Made by a program: the position numbers and the translations under genes. Positions 7,193 through 15,659 of a stretch of DNA of 42,909 nt are shown piece by piece (the stretch's first letter is position 1; every line of letters begins with the position of its first letter). Source of the stretch: JAITWN01 sp964388175 (GTDB lineage Bacteria > Pseudomonadota > Gammaproteobacteria > SZUA-140); contig CAYLYS010000013.1 of assembly GCA_964388175.1 (NCBI GenBank), positions 1-42,909 of the forward strand, in the 5' to 3' direction. Below the pieces are notes generated by a model, which was given only the letters and a program-made list of their open reading frames with translations, had not been told where the DNA came from and did no database searches.

Positions 7193-8275
7193 CTAACCGT
7201 GCCGGCGCTCGAAGTCCTTCATGAAGCCGATCAGGGCATCGACCCCCGCTTCGGGCATCGCATTATAGATGCTGGCGCGCATGCCACCCACCGAGCGGTG
7301 GCCTTTCAGCGTCGTCAGACCCTGCGCGGCGGCCTCTTTGAGGAACACCGGATCGAGCGCATCATCCGCCAGCGTGAACGGCACGTTCATCCACGAACGG
7401 CTCGTCGGCTCCACCGGGTTGCTGTAGAACGGGGAAGCGTCGATGCAGGCGTACAGCTTGTCCGACTTGCGGCGGTTGATCTCGGCCATCGCCGACAGCC
7501 CGCCCTTGCGCTTGAGCAGATCGAAAACCAGACCGGCGATGTACCAGGCATAGGTCGGCGGCGTGTTGTACATGGAATCCGCCTCGGCCTGCACCTGGTA
7601 ATCGTACATGACCGGCGCACCCGGCAGGGCGGCGCCGATGAGATCCTCGCGCACGATGACCACGGTCAGGCCGGCCGGGCCGATGTTCTTCTGCGCGCCG
7701 GCATAGATCACACCAAAGCGCGAAACGTCGACCGGTCGCGACAGGATGGTCGAGGACATGTCCGCCACCAGCGGCACGGCGCCGGTGTCCGGGATGTCGT
7801 GGAACTCGACGCCGCCGATGGTTTCGTTGGGGGTGTAATGGACATAGGCCGCATCGGAATCGAGCTTCCAGGCGGCGCGTGGCGGAATGGTCGTGAACTT
7901 GGTATCCGCCGAGCTGGCGGCGACGTTCACTTCGCAGAAGCGCTTCGCTTCCTCGATCGCCTTCTTCGACCAGCTGCCGGTATTGATGTAGTCCGCCTTG
8001 CGCTTGCCGCGCAGCAGATTGACCGGCACCGCGCCGAACTGCTGGCTGGCGCCGCCCTGCAGGAACAGCACCTTGTAATTGGCCGGGATCGCCATCAGCT
8101 CGCGCAGATCGGCTTCGGCCTGAGCGGCGATCTTGATGAATTCCTTGCCGCGATGGCTCATTTCCATCACCGACATCCCACTGCTCTGCCAGTCGAGCAT
8201 CTCGTCGCGGGCGCGCTCGAGCACCTCTTCAGGGAGAATCGCCGGACCGGCGCTGAAATTATAAACGCGTGACAT
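7193..8275 (-). CDS. serC: phosphoserine aminotransferase
   Basis: 360 aa PLP enzyme making 3-phosphoserine from 3-phosphohydroxypyruvate and glutamate; it also acts in pyridoxal phosphate synthesis in gammaproteobacteria. Begins MSRVYNFSAGPAILPEEVLERA, the characteristic NFxAGPA start. Other motifs are MEMSHRGKEF, VLFLQGGASQQFGAVPVNLL, VADMSSTILSRPVDVSRFGVIYAGAQKNIGPAGL (PLP lysine in AGAQKN) and NTPPTYAWYIAGLVFDLL, with GLTTLKGHRSVGGMRASIYNAMP at the C-terminus. Length is standard. The start ATG has AGGA about 10 nt upstream. It lies 65 bp downstream of gyrA and upstream of serA. Confidence 0.97.
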   Translation of the reverse strand: MSRVYNFSAGPAILPEEVLERARDEMLDWQSSGMSVMEMSHRGKEFIKIAAQAEADLRELMAIPANYKVLFLQGGASQQFGAVPVNLLRGKRKADYINTGSWSKKAIEEAKRFCEVNVAASSADTKFTTIPPRAAWKLDSDAAYVHYTPNETIGGVEFHDIPDTGAVPLVADMSSTILSRPVDVSRFGVIYAGAQKNIGPAGLTVVIVREDLIGAALPGAPVMYDYQVQAEADSMYNTPPTYAWYIAGLVFDLLKRKGGLSAMAEINRRKSDKLYACIDASPFYSNPVEPTSRSWMNVPFTLADDALDPVFLKEAAAQGLTTLKGHRSVGGMRASIYNAMPEAGVDALIGFMKDFERRHG

Positions 8276-8340
8276 GTGCAGCTTTCCTATTACTCGTTGA
8301 TGACTGTGCGGATGGCGCGGCCGCGGCGCGGATTCTCGCG

Positions 8341-10911
8341 CTATGCCTCCTGATCCGTTTCTCCATCGCCTTCACCGCCCTCTCCTTCCAGACTTTCGAG
8401 GCGGTCGACACCGACCAGGCGCTCGCCCTCGTCCAGACGGATCAGGCGTACGCCCTGGGTATTGCGACCGAGTACCGACACCTCGTCGGCATGCGTGCGC
8501 ACCAGGTTGCCGCCGGCCGTGATCAGCATGATCTCGTCGCCGTCGTGGACCAGTTCGGCGCCGACCACTTCGCCGTTGCGCTCGGAAGTCTGGATGGCGA
8601 TGACGCCCTGCACGCCGCGGCCGTGGACCGGATACTCGTCCATGCGCGTGCGCTTGCCGTAGCCGTGCTCGGTGGCGGTGAGCACATAGCCCTTGTCGTC
8701 GGCGATCAGCAGGGCAATGGCCTGCTGTCCTTCGGCGAGACGGATGCCGCGCACGCCGGTGGCGGTGCGGCCCATGGGGCGCACCGTGCTTTCATGGAAG
8801 CGCACCGCCTTGCCCCCGCTCGATACCAGCACCACGTCGCGCTCGCCGTCGGTCACTTCGGCGCCGATCAGGCGATCGTCCTCGGCGAGACCGAGCGCGA
8901 TGATGCCGCTGGTGCGCGGACGCGAGAAATCGGTCAGCGGCGTCTTCTTCACGGTGCCGCTCAGCGTCGCCATGAAGATGTACTGATCCTCGGCATACTC
9001 CTTGACCGGCAGTACCGTGGTGATGCGTTCGCCTTCTTCCAGCGGCAGCAGGTTGACGAAAGGCCGGCCACGCGCATTGCGGCTCGCCTGCGGCAGTTCG
9101 TAGACCTTCTTCCAGTACACCTTGCCGCGGCTGCTGAAGCACAGGATGGTGTCATGGGTATTGGCGACGAACAGCTTGTCGATGAAATCCTCTTCCTTCA
9201 CCGCCGTCGCCGACTTGCCGCGGCCGCCGCGGCGCTGCGCCTGGTACATCTCCAGCGGCTGCGATTTGACATAGCCGCCGTGGGACAGCGTCACCACCAC
9301 ATCCTCCGGGGTGATGAGGTCTTCCAGCGACAGATCGGCCTCGGCGACCTGGATCTCGGTGCGCCGTTTGTCGCCGAACTGCTCGCGCACGGCGTTCAGT
9401 TCTTCGCGGATCACTTCCATGAGCCGGGTCGCGCTCGACAGGATGCGGATCAGCTCGCGGATGCGATCGAGGATCTCACGGTATTCGCCGTGGATCTTGT
9501 CCTGCTCCAGCCCGGTCAGGCGATGCAGGCGCAGATCGAGGATCGCCTGCGCCTGCGTCTCGGACAGGCGGTAGCCTTCTTCACTGAGGCCGAGCGTGGC
9601 GCCGAGACCTTCGGGCTGCGACAGATCGGCATCGGCGGCGGCGAGCATGGCGCTCACGCCGCCCGGCGGCCAGGCGCGCGCCATCAGGCCGGCGCGCGCT
9701 TCCGCCGGTCCCGGCGCCGCCCTGATCAGCGCAATGATGTCGTCGATGTTGGCGAGCGCGACGGTGAGCCCTTCGAGGACGTGGGCGCGGTCGCGCGCCT
9801 TGCGCAGATCGAAAATGGTGCGCCGCGTCACCACCTCGCGGCGGTGGCGAATGAAGGCTTCCAGCACCTGCTTGAGATTGAGCAGACGCGGCTGCCCGTC
9901 GAGCAGGGCGACGATGTTGATGCCGAACACGTTCTGCATCTGCGTGTGCTGGTACAGATTGTTCAGCACCACTTCAGGAACCTCGGCGCGGCGCAGTTCG
10001 ATCACCATGCGCATGCCGTCCTTGTCGGATTCGTCGCGCAGTTCGGAAATGCCTTCCAGGCGCTTTTCCTTGACCAGCTGCGCGATCTTCTCCAGCAGCA
10101 TGGCCTTGTTGACCTGGTATGGCAGCTCGGTGACGATGATCCGCTGGCGGCCGTTGTCCTCGGTCTCGAAGTGGGTGCGGGCGCGCAGATAGATGCGGCC
10201 GCGTCCCGTGCGATAGGCTTCGTGGATGCCGCGCGTGCCGTTGATGATGGCGCCGGTCGGGAAATCGGGGCCGGGGATGTGCTCCATCAAGCCATTGATG
10301 CCGATCTCGGGATCGTCGATGAGCGCGATGCAGGCATTCACCACTTCGACGATATTGTGCGGCGGAATGTTGGTGGCGAGACCGACGGCGATACCGGCCG
10401 AACCGTTGATCAGCAGATTGGGGATGCGCGCCGGCAGAACGACCGGCTCCTGCTCCGACTCGTCGTAGTTGAGACTGTAATCGACGGTGTCCTTGTCGAG
10501 ATCGGCGAGCATCTCGTGCGCGATGCGCGACATGCGCACTTCGGTATAGCGCATCGCCGCCGGCGAATCGCCGTCGACCGAACCGAAGTTGCCCTGGCCG
10601 TCGACCAGCATGTAGCGCAGCGAGAACGGCTGCGCCATGCGCACGATGGCGTCGTAGACCGCCGTATCGCCATGCGGGTGATACTTACCGATGACGTCAC
10701 CGACCACGCGGGCCGATTTCTTGTAGGGCTTGTTCCAGTCGTTGCCGAGCCCCTGCATGGCATAGAGCACGCGACGATGCACCGGCTTGAGACCGTCGCG
10801 CACGTCCGGCAGCGCCCGGCCGACGATGACGCTCATCGCGTAGTCCATATAGGACTGACGCATCTCGTCTTCGATATTGGTCGAGATGATCTCTTTGGCG
10901 GATTCGGTCAT
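8341..10911 (-). CDS. gyrA: DNA gyrase subunit A
   Basis: 856 aa from ATG at 10909-10911 (MTESAKEIISTN); an upstream in-frame GTG is less likely. Subunit of the type II topoisomerase that introduces negative supercoils. The breakage-reunion domain carries catalytic Tyr122 (AAMRYTE). The quinolone region HPHGDTAVYDAIV has Thr83 and Asp87 in E. coli numbering; Thr83 is the natural residue in Pseudomonas and is not a resistance change. The C-terminal beta-pinwheel contains the GyrA box QRRGGRG and repeated RxxxG blades (RTATGVRGIRL, NTQGVRLIRLDEGE). The tail is acidic (GEGGEGDGETDQEA). An extended -10 element lies about 95 bp upstream. Flanked by mtnA and serC exactly as in Pseudomonas. Confidence 0.98.
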   Translation of the reverse strand: MTESAKEIISTNIEDEMRQSYMDYAMSVIVGRALPDVRDGLKPVHRRVLYAMQGLGNDWNKPYKKSARVVGDVIGKYHPHGDTAVYDAIVRMAQPFSLRYMLVDGQGNFGSVDGDSPAAMRYTEVRMSRIAHEMLADLDKDTVDYSLNYDESEQEPVVLPARIPNLLINGSAGIAVGLATNIPPHNIVEVVNACIALIDDPEIGINGLMEHIPGPDFPTGAIINGTRGIHEAYRTGRGRIYLRARTHFETEDNGRQRIIVTELPYQVNKAMLLEKIAQLVKEKRLEGISELRDESDKDGMRMVIELRRAEVPEVVLNNLYQHTQMQNVFGINIVALLDGQPRLLNLKQVLEAFIRHRREVVTRRTIFDLRKARDRAHVLEGLTVALANIDDIIALIRAAPGPAEARAGLMARAWPPGGVSAMLAAADADLSQPEGLGATLGLSEEGYRLSETQAQAILDLRLHRLTGLEQDKIHGEYREILDRIRELIRILSSATRLMEVIREELNAVREQFGDKRRTEIQVAEADLSLEDLITPEDVVVTLSHGGYVKSQPLEMYQAQRRGGRGKSATAVKEEDFIDKLFVANTHDTILCFSSRGKVYWKKVYELPQASRNARGRPFVNLLPLEEGERITTVLPVKEYAEDQYIFMATLSGTVKKTPLTDFSRPRTSGIIALGLAEDDRLIGAEVTDGERDVVLVSSGGKAVRFHESTVRPMGRTATGVRGIRLAEGQQAIALLIADDKGYVLTATEHGYGKRTRMDEYPVHGRGVQGVIAIQTSERNGEVVGAELVHDGDEIMLITAGGNLVRTHADEVSVLGRNTQGVRLIRLDEGERLVGVDRLESLEGEGGEGDGETDQEA

Positions 10912-11006
10912 AAGCGGACGTCGCTTCCCCCGCACGGCGGGGAAACTCGGGGCAACTCCAGGATGTCAGGTTTTATTCTTATTCCACAGCAAGATGGCAA
11001 ACCGCC

Positions 11007-11015
11007 ATTTTAGCA
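11007..11015 (-). promoter_or_regulatory. candidate gyrA promoter, extended -10
   Basis: On the minus strand TGCTAAAAT reads as an extended -10 element (TGn followed by TAAAAT; complement of 11007-11015). It lies between mtnA and gyrA, about 95 bp upstream of the gyrA ATG. No good -35 hexamer is visible at 16-18 bp, which is common for extended -10 promoters. A second, untranslated hairpin around 10926-10942 (TTCCCC with GGGGAA) lies between it and the gene. Confidence 0.5.
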
Positions 11016-11048
11016 AAAACCCCCCTGCAGGACAGATCTATTTTCCAT

Positions 11049-11069
11049 CCGGCCCTGCCGCGGGGCCGG
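11049..11069 (-). other. hairpin downstream of mtnA
   Basis: CCGGCCC (11049-11055) and GGGCCGG (11063-11069) form a 7-bp GC-rich stem with a 7-nt loop just past the mtnA stop codon. The minus-strand sequence that follows is ATGGAAAATAG, with no U-run, so intrinsic termination is doubtful. Confidence 0.3.
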
Positions 11070-11078
11070 CCGCCGCGC

Positions 11079-12125
11079 TCAGCGCCGCATGAGCGCGGCC
11101 AGCTTGCCGGCGTCGGGCGCGGTAATCACGCCTTTCTCGGTGACGATGGCATCGACCAGGGCGGCCGGCGTGACGTCGAAGACCGGATTCCAGGCCGCGG
11201 CGCCGGCGGCGGCGATGCGCTCGCCGCCGAGGCCGAGCAGTTCGTCCTCGGCGCGGGTCTCGATCGGGATCGCATCGCCGTCCGGCGTGCGCAGATCGAT
11301 GGTGGAAGTCGGCGCCACCACCATCACCCGCACGCCGTGATGGCGCGCCGACAGCGCTGCCGCGTAAGTGCCGATCTTGTTGGCGACATCACCGTTGGCG
11401 GCGATGCGGTCGGAGCCGACGATGAGCCAGCGCACCTCGCCCTGTTTCATCAGATGGGCATTCGCTCCCTCGGCGACCAGCGTCGCCGGGATGCCGTCCT
11501 CGATCAGCTCCCAGGCGGTCAACCGCGCTCCCTGCAGCCAGGGACGGGTCTCATCGGCATAGACACGGCTGATCCGGCCCTGGGCATAGGCCGAGCGGAT
11601 CACGCCGAGCGCGGTACCGTAGCCGCCGGTGGCGAGCGCACCGGCATTGCAGTGCGTGAGCACCGCGCAGCGCGTCTCGATCAACGCCGCGCCCAGCGCC
11701 CCCATGCGGTGATTGGCGGCGATGTCCTCCTCGTGGATGCGCCGCGCCTCGGCCAGCAGCGGCGCGCCGGGGTCGCCGGCGCAGGCGGCGATGGCGCCGC
11801 GCATGCGTTCGATCGCCCAGAACAGATTCACCGCGGTGGGACGGGTGCCGGCGAGCAGCTGCAGATCCTCCTCGATGTCATCCTTCCAGCCCTGTGGCGA
11901 GCGCGCGTAACGCGCTCGCGCCGCCAGCGCCACGCCATAGGCGGCGGTAATGCCGATGGCCGGGGCGCCGCGCACGGTCATGTTGCGGATCGCCTCCGCC
12001 GCCGCCGCCACGTCGGCGCACACGACCTCCTGGCGGCTGCGCGGCAGCAGCCGCTGATCGATCAGATGCAGCGCTTCCTCGCGCCAGGCGATCGGACGGA
12101 CGGAATCATGCAGCACTTCGCTCAT
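11079..12125 (-). CDS. mtnA: S-methyl-5-thioribose-1-phosphate isomerase
   Basis: 348 aa; isomerises 5-methylthioribose-1-phosphate to methylthioribulose-1-phosphate in methionine salvage. It belongs to the eIF2B-like isomerase fold. Motifs: NMTVRGAPAIGITAAYGVALAA (substrate phosphate loop), VLTHCNAGALATGGYGTALGVI (catalytic Cys) and LIVGSDRIAANGDVANKIGTY (catalytic Asp), ending in NPVFDVTPAALVDAIVTEKGVI. All are diagnostic. Start ATG (MSEVLHDSVRPIAW). Divergent from the OmpA-family gene at 12239 and next but one to the MTA deaminase at 12839, so this locus looks dedicated to recycling methylthioadenosine from polyamine synthesis. Same position relative to gyrA as in Pseudomonas. Confidence 0.96.
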   Translation of the reverse strand: MSEVLHDSVRPIAWREEALHLIDQRLLPRSRQEVVCADVAAAAEAIRNMTVRGAPAIGITAAYGVALAARARYARSPQGWKDDIEEDLQLLAGTRPTAVNLFWAIERMRGAIAACAGDPGAPLLAEARRIHEEDIAANHRMGALGAALIETRCAVLTHCNAGALATGGYGTALGVIRSAYAQGRISRVYADETRPWLQGARLTAWELIEDGIPATLVAEGANAHLMKQGEVRWLIVGSDRIAANGDVANKIGTYAAALSARHHGVRVMVVAPTSTIDLRTPDGDAIPIETRAEDELLGLGGERIAAAGAAAWNPVFDVTPAALVDAIVTEKGVITAPDAGKLAALMRR

Positions 12126-12238
12126 ATCACGGACTCGCTCCCGGCATCGGTTTCAGAAATCGTCTTTGCGGTGGTGGCGAGGATATTAACATCCCGCAGC
12201 GCATCAAGGCGCCCTTGGGCCAGTCGATATAGATAGCC

Positions 12239-12760
12239 ATGACGACACGCCCGACGGCATGGCCGCGCCTGCCGCTCCTCCCGCCCTTGCTCGCCCTCCT
12301 CGCCGGCACGCTCTGCCCGGCGGCGGCTGCCGCGCCCACGCCCATGACAGCGGTACCGCTCATGGCCGTGGACGACACCGCCGAGGCGCCGCCGCGGCCA
12401 GGCTTCATGGAATTCGTCTCGCTGCGCCCCCTGCTCTTCGCCCATGACGCCGATATCATCGATGAGCGCGTCCGGGCACAACTGGAAGACGCCGCCCTCT
12501 ACATCCGCCACAGCCCGCGCATCCGTCGCGTGCTGCTCCAGGGTCATACCGATGTGCTCGCCGACGGAACCTATAACGCCGCCCTGTCGCAGCGCCGCGT
12601 CGAAGCGGTCCGCACCGAGTTGCTGGCGCTCGGCGTGGCCGGACATCTGCTGCACGTCAGCGCCCACGGCAGCAGCGCGCCGACCGATGAAAACTGGACC
12701 GCCGAAGGGCGCAGCAGAAACCGCCGCGTCGAGATCTACGTTCTCAGCCATACGCCCTGA
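12239..12760 (+). CDS. OmpA-family periplasmic/outer-membrane protein
   Basis: 173 aa. The N-terminus (MTTRPTAWPRLPLLPPLLALLAGTLCPAAAAA) looks like a Sec signal peptide with cleavage after the alanine run. A single OmpA-like peptidoglycan-binding domain fills the rest (about 55-170). It shows FVSLRPLLFAHDADIID, VLLQGHTDVLADGTYNAALSQRRVEAVRTELLALGV (the GHTD and LSxxRAxAV motifs) and EGRSRNRRVEIYVL (the NRRVEI motif that contacts diaminopimelate in the family). No beta-barrel is present and no lipobox is clear, although a Cys occurs at the end of the hydrophobic stretch (LAGTLC), so a lipoprotein is conceivable. Divergent from mtnA. Function beyond cell-wall anchoring is unknown. Confidence 0.8.
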   Translation: MTTRPTAWPRLPLLPPLLALLAGTLCPAAAAAPTPMTAVPLMAVDDTAEAPPRPGFMEFVSLRPLLFAHDADIIDERVRAQLEDAALYIRHSPRIRRVLLQGHTDVLADGTYNAALSQRRVEAVRTELLALGVAGHLLHVSAHGSSAPTDENWTAEGRSRNRRVEIYVLSHTP

Positions 12761-12801
12761 GCGCGCCCGGAGCGCCTGGAGAGACAGGGGCGCGGCCATT
12801 C

Positions 12802-12830
12802 TTTCCACTTTCCGCATTACCCCTTACACT
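12802..12830 (+). promoter_or_regulatory. mtaD promoter, predicted leaderless start
   Basis: TTTCCA (12802-12807), a 17-bp spacer, then TACACT (12825-12830); the ATG of the deaminase begins only 8 nt after the -10 hexamer. A sigma70 start would fall at or within about two bases of the ATG, giving a leaderless or nearly leaderless mRNA. The same geometry recurs before hpnD (17887-17915). Confidence 0.55.
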
Positions 12831-12838
12831 CTTCACCC

Positions 12839-14167
12839 ATGATAAACGTGGATCTGGTGATACGCGCCGGCTGGATCGTGCCGGTCGAACCGCGGGGAAC
12901 GGTATACGAGGATCACTGCCTCGCCGTCGCCCGCGGCCGCATCGTCGATATCCTGCCCGTCGCCGAAGCGCGCGCCCGCTGCAGCAGCAAAACCGAAGTC
13001 CATCTGCCCGACCACGTCCTCATTCCCGGCCTGGTCAATGCGCACACCCACGCCGCGATGAATCTGTTCCGTGGCCTCGCCGACGATCTGCCGCTGATGG
13101 AATGGCTGCAGAATCACATCTGGCCGGCGGAAGGGCGCTGGGTCGGCGAGGAGTTCGTACGCCACGGCTCGCAGCTCGCCATCGCCGAAATGCTGCGTGG
13201 CGGCACCACCTGCTTCAACGATATGTACTTTTTCCCCCAGGAAACGGCGCAGGCCGCGAGCCAGGCCGGGATGCGCGCGACCGTCGGCCTGATCGTGCTC
13301 GATTTCCCCACTGCCTGGGCCTCGGGGCCCGACGAATACCTGAGCAAGGGGCTCGAACTGTACGATCGCTATCGCCACGATCCGCTGATCCGCACCGCGT
13401 TCGCGCCGCACGCACCGTATACGGTCTCGGACGATCCGCTGCGCCGGCTGTCGACACTGGCGGAAGAACTCGATCTGCCCATCCACATCCACGTGCATGA
13501 AACCGCGGACGAGGTGAATACTGCCGTCGCCCGGCACGGCATGCGGCCGCTGCAGCGGCTCGCCGCCCTCGGCCTGCTCTCGCCGCGCCTGCTGGCGGTG
13601 CACATGACGCAGCTCAGCGACGAGGAAATCGCTCATTGCGCCGAAAGCGGCGTCCACGTGCTGCACTGCCCCGAATCCAATCTGAAGCTGGCGAGCGGAT
13701 TCTGCCCGGTCGCCGCCCTCGGCCGCGCCGGCGTCAACGTCGCGCTCGGCACCGACGGCGCCGCCAGCAACAACGATCTCGACATATTCGGCGAAATGCG
13801 CACCGCCGCGCTGCTCGCCAAGGCGGTGAGCGGCGATGCCAGCGCCGTCCCCGCCGAGGAAGCGCTGCGCATGGCGACCATCAACGGCGCGCGCGCCCTC
13901 GGCCTCGAACACGAAATCGGCTCGCTGGAACCGGGCAAGTCGGCCGACATCGTCGCCGTGCATCTCGGCGATCTCGAAACCCGCCCGATCTTCCATCCCA
14001 TCTCGCAGCTGGTCTATGCCTGCGGCCGCCACCAGGTCAGCGATGTCTGGATCGCCGGCCGCCAGGTGCTGAAGGACCGCCGGCTCACCACGCTGGACGA
14101 AGCGCAGCTGCGCGCCCAGACCGACGACTGGGCGGTGCGAATCGCCGCCGGCGACCCGTCGGCATGA
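12839..14167 (+). CDS. mtaD: 5-methylthioadenosine/S-adenosylhomocysteine deaminase (amidohydrolase)
   Basis: 442 aa TIM-barrel metal hydrolase of the TRZ/ATZ/MtaD group. Metal ligands are visible in VNAHTHAAMNLFRGLADDLPL (HxH), HIHVHETADEV, LLAVHMTQLSDEEI and NVALGTDGAASNNDLDIFGEM (catalytic Asp). The C-terminus carries the small beta domain, with EIGSLEPGKSADIVAVHL. Family members deaminate methylthioadenosine and/or SAH. The Pseudomonas orthologue at the same locus (PA3170, between mtnA and ubiG) deaminates MTA to methylthioinosine, and that is the best guess here. Start ATG at 12839 with no Shine-Dalgarno; the promoter -10 lies 8 nt upstream. Followed by ubiG after 45 bp. Confidence 0.9.
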   Translation: MINVDLVIRAGWIVPVEPRGTVYEDHCLAVARGRIVDILPVAEARARCSSKTEVHLPDHVLIPGLVNAHTHAAMNLFRGLADDLPLMEWLQNHIWPAEGRWVGEEFVRHGSQLAIAEMLRGGTTCFNDMYFFPQETAQAASQAGMRATVGLIVLDFPTAWASGPDEYLSKGLELYDRYRHDPLIRTAFAPHAPYTVSDDPLRRLSTLAEELDLPIHIHVHETADEVNTAVARHGMRPLQRLAALGLLSPRLLAVHMTQLSDEEIAHCAESGVHVLHCPESNLKLASGFCPVAALGRAGVNVALGTDGAASNNDLDIFGEMRTAALLAKAVSGDASAVPAEEALRMATINGARALGLEHEIGSLEPGKSADIVAVHLGDLETRPIFHPISQLVYACGRHQVSDVWIAGRQVLKDRRLTTLDEAQLRAQTDDWAVRIAAGDPSA

Positions 14168-14212
14168 AACCGGCATGAAGCCGCCCGCACTTGCACATGG
14201 AATGACCTCCCG

Positions 14213-14908
14213 ATGAATGCCGATCCAGCCGAAATAGCCAAATTCGACGCCATGGCGTCGCGCTGGTGGGACCCCGAAGGCGACTTCAAGCCCCTGCACC
14301 AGATCAACCCGCTGCGCCTCGGCTACATCGAGCGGCACGCCCGCCTCACCGGCCGGAACGTGATCGACGTCGGCTGCGGCGGCGGCATACTCGCCGAGAG
14401 CATGGCGGCGCGCGGCGCGCGGGTGACCGGCATCGACATGGCCGAGGCCGCGCTGGCGGTTGCGCGCATGCACATGATCGAATCCGGCGCCAAAGTGGAC
14501 TACCGGCGCAGCAGCGCCGAGGATTACGCGCGGCAGGCACCGGCCGCCGCCGACGTGGTGACCTGCATGGAACTGCTCGAGCACGTACCCGATCCGGCCT
14601 CGCTGGTACAGGCCTGCGCCGACCTGGTCCGTCCCGGCGGCGATCTCTTCTTTTCCACCATCAACCGCACGCCCAAGGCCTATCTCTACGCCATCGTCGG
14701 CGCCGAATACGTGCTGCGCATGCTGCCGACCGGCACGCATGATTATGAACGCTTCATCCGGCCGTCCGAACTCGGCGCCTGCCTGCGCGCCGCCGGACTG
14801 GAACTGCGCGATCTGCGCGGCATGAGCTATGCGCCGCTCGGCGGACGCTACAGCCTGTCGCAGGACGTTAGCGTCAATTACCTGCTGCATGCCGTCAAAC
14901 CGGCATGA
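14213..14908 (+). CDS. ubiG: ubiquinone biosynthesis O-methyltransferase
   Basis: 231 aa class I SAM-dependent methyltransferase. UbiG performs both O-methylations of ubiquinone synthesis at the membrane face. Seen: N-terminal NADPAEIAKFDAMASRWWDPEGDFKPLHQINPLRLGYI, which is diagnostic for UbiG; SAM motif I VIDVGCGGGILAESMA (about 50-65); VTGIDMAEAALAVAR; VTCMELLEHVPDPASLV; and the C-terminal FSTINRTPKAYLYAIVGAEYVLRMLPTGTHDYERFIRPSEL, characteristic of the membrane-associating insert. Length is typical. Start ATG at 14213. Upstream mtaD and downstream mupP are as in Pseudomonas. Indicates a ubiquinone-using respiratory organism. Confidence 0.97.
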   Translation: MNADPAEIAKFDAMASRWWDPEGDFKPLHQINPLRLGYIERHARLTGRNVIDVGCGGGILAESMAARGARVTGIDMAEAALAVARMHMIESGAKVDYRRSSAEDYARQAPAAADVVTCMELLEHVPDPASLVQACADLVRPGGDLFFSTINRTPKAYLYAIVGAEYVLRMLPTGTHDYERFIRPSELGACLRAAGLELRDLRGMSYAPLGGRYSLSQDVSVNYLLHAVKPA

Positions 14909-14975
14909 TGCCGCCGCACCGCCATGCCCGCCGCGACGCAACGCGGCGGCGCAGCGCCGCACAAGAGCGCACAGC

Positions 14976-15659
14976 ATGATGCCCACCGCGCCGCGCTGCC
15001 TGCTGCTCGATCTCGACGGCACCCTGGTCGATACCGCGCCCGACTTCACCCACACGCTCAATCTGCTGCGCGCGGAACACGGGCTCGGCCCGCTCGCCCA
15101 CGAACGGGTGCGCCCGCACGTCTCGCACGGCGCGCGCATGATGATCCGCCTCGGTTTCGGTCTGCTCGAAGGCGACCCGCGCTTCGAAACCCTGCGCCAG
15201 CGCTTTCTCGAGCTCTATCGCAGCCATCTCGTGCGCGAAAGCCGCCCCTTCCCCGGCATGGCCGATGTTCTCGCCGCCATCGAGGCGCGCGGCATGCGCT
15301 GGGGTGTGGTCACCAACAAACCGGCCGCCTTCACCCATCCGCTGCTCGCCGGGCTCGAACTGGAACAGCGCGCTGCCTGCATCGTCAGCGGCGACACCAC
15401 GGCGCACGCCAAGCCGCATCCGGCACCGCTGCTGCATGCGGCGAAGCTGCTCGCGCTCGCGCCGCGCGACTGCCTCTATGTCGGCGACGATCGCCGCGAC
15501 ATCGACGCCGGACGCGGCGCCGGCATGCGCACGCTGGTGGCGATGTTCGGCTATATCGCCGACGCCGAACGGCCGCAGGAATGGCAGGCCGACGGACTGA
15601 TCCATCATCCGGCGGAAATCCTCGCCTGGTTCACCGCCGACGGAGCAAGCGTGGAATGA
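14976..15659 (+). CDS. mupP: HAD phosphatase, probable N-acetylmuramate-6-phosphate phosphatase MupP
   Basis: 227 aa HAD-IA hydrolase. Motif I is LLLDLDGTLVDTAPDFTHTL (nucleophile Asp in DLDGT), motif II is VVTNKPAAF, motif III lysine is in AKPHPAPLLHAA, and motif IV is YVGDDRRDIDAGRGAGM. The sequence pattern VSHGARMM, WGVVTNKP and FGYI..AERPQEWQADGLIHHP, and the position directly after ubiG, match Pseudomonas MupP, which acts in peptidoglycan recycling, better than true phosphoglycolate phosphatase (Gph); a Gph role cannot be excluded. Start chosen at the first of two adjacent ATGs (14976). The stop overlaps the rmuC start (ATGA), so the two are translationally coupled. Confidence 0.8.
   Translation: MMPTAPRCLLLDLDGTLVDTAPDFTHTLNLLRAEHGLGPLAHERVRPHVSHGARMMIRLGFGLLEGDPRFETLRQRFLELYRSHLVRESRPFPGMADVLAAIEARGMRWGVVTNKPAAFTHPLLAGLELEQRAACIVSGDTTAHAKPHPAPLLHAAKLLALAPRDCLYVGDDRRDIDAGRGAGMRTLVAMFGYIADAERPQEWQADGLIHHPAEILAWFTADGASVE

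Noticed and set aside
8341..10911. Thr83 in GyrA as a possible quinolone-resistance change
   Set aside because: Thr at this position is the natural residue in Pseudomonas and many relatives; Asp87 is intact.
8269..11013. Long plus-strand open frame of 914 codons
   Set aside because: Antisense to gyrA, whose full domain structure is recognised on the other strand; composition (Asp, His, Gln, Ala) is typical of a mirror frame.
12833..15139. Long minus-strand open frame of 768 codons
   Set aside because: Antisense to mtaD and ubiG, which carry all expected catalytic motifs; no motif in the antisense frame.
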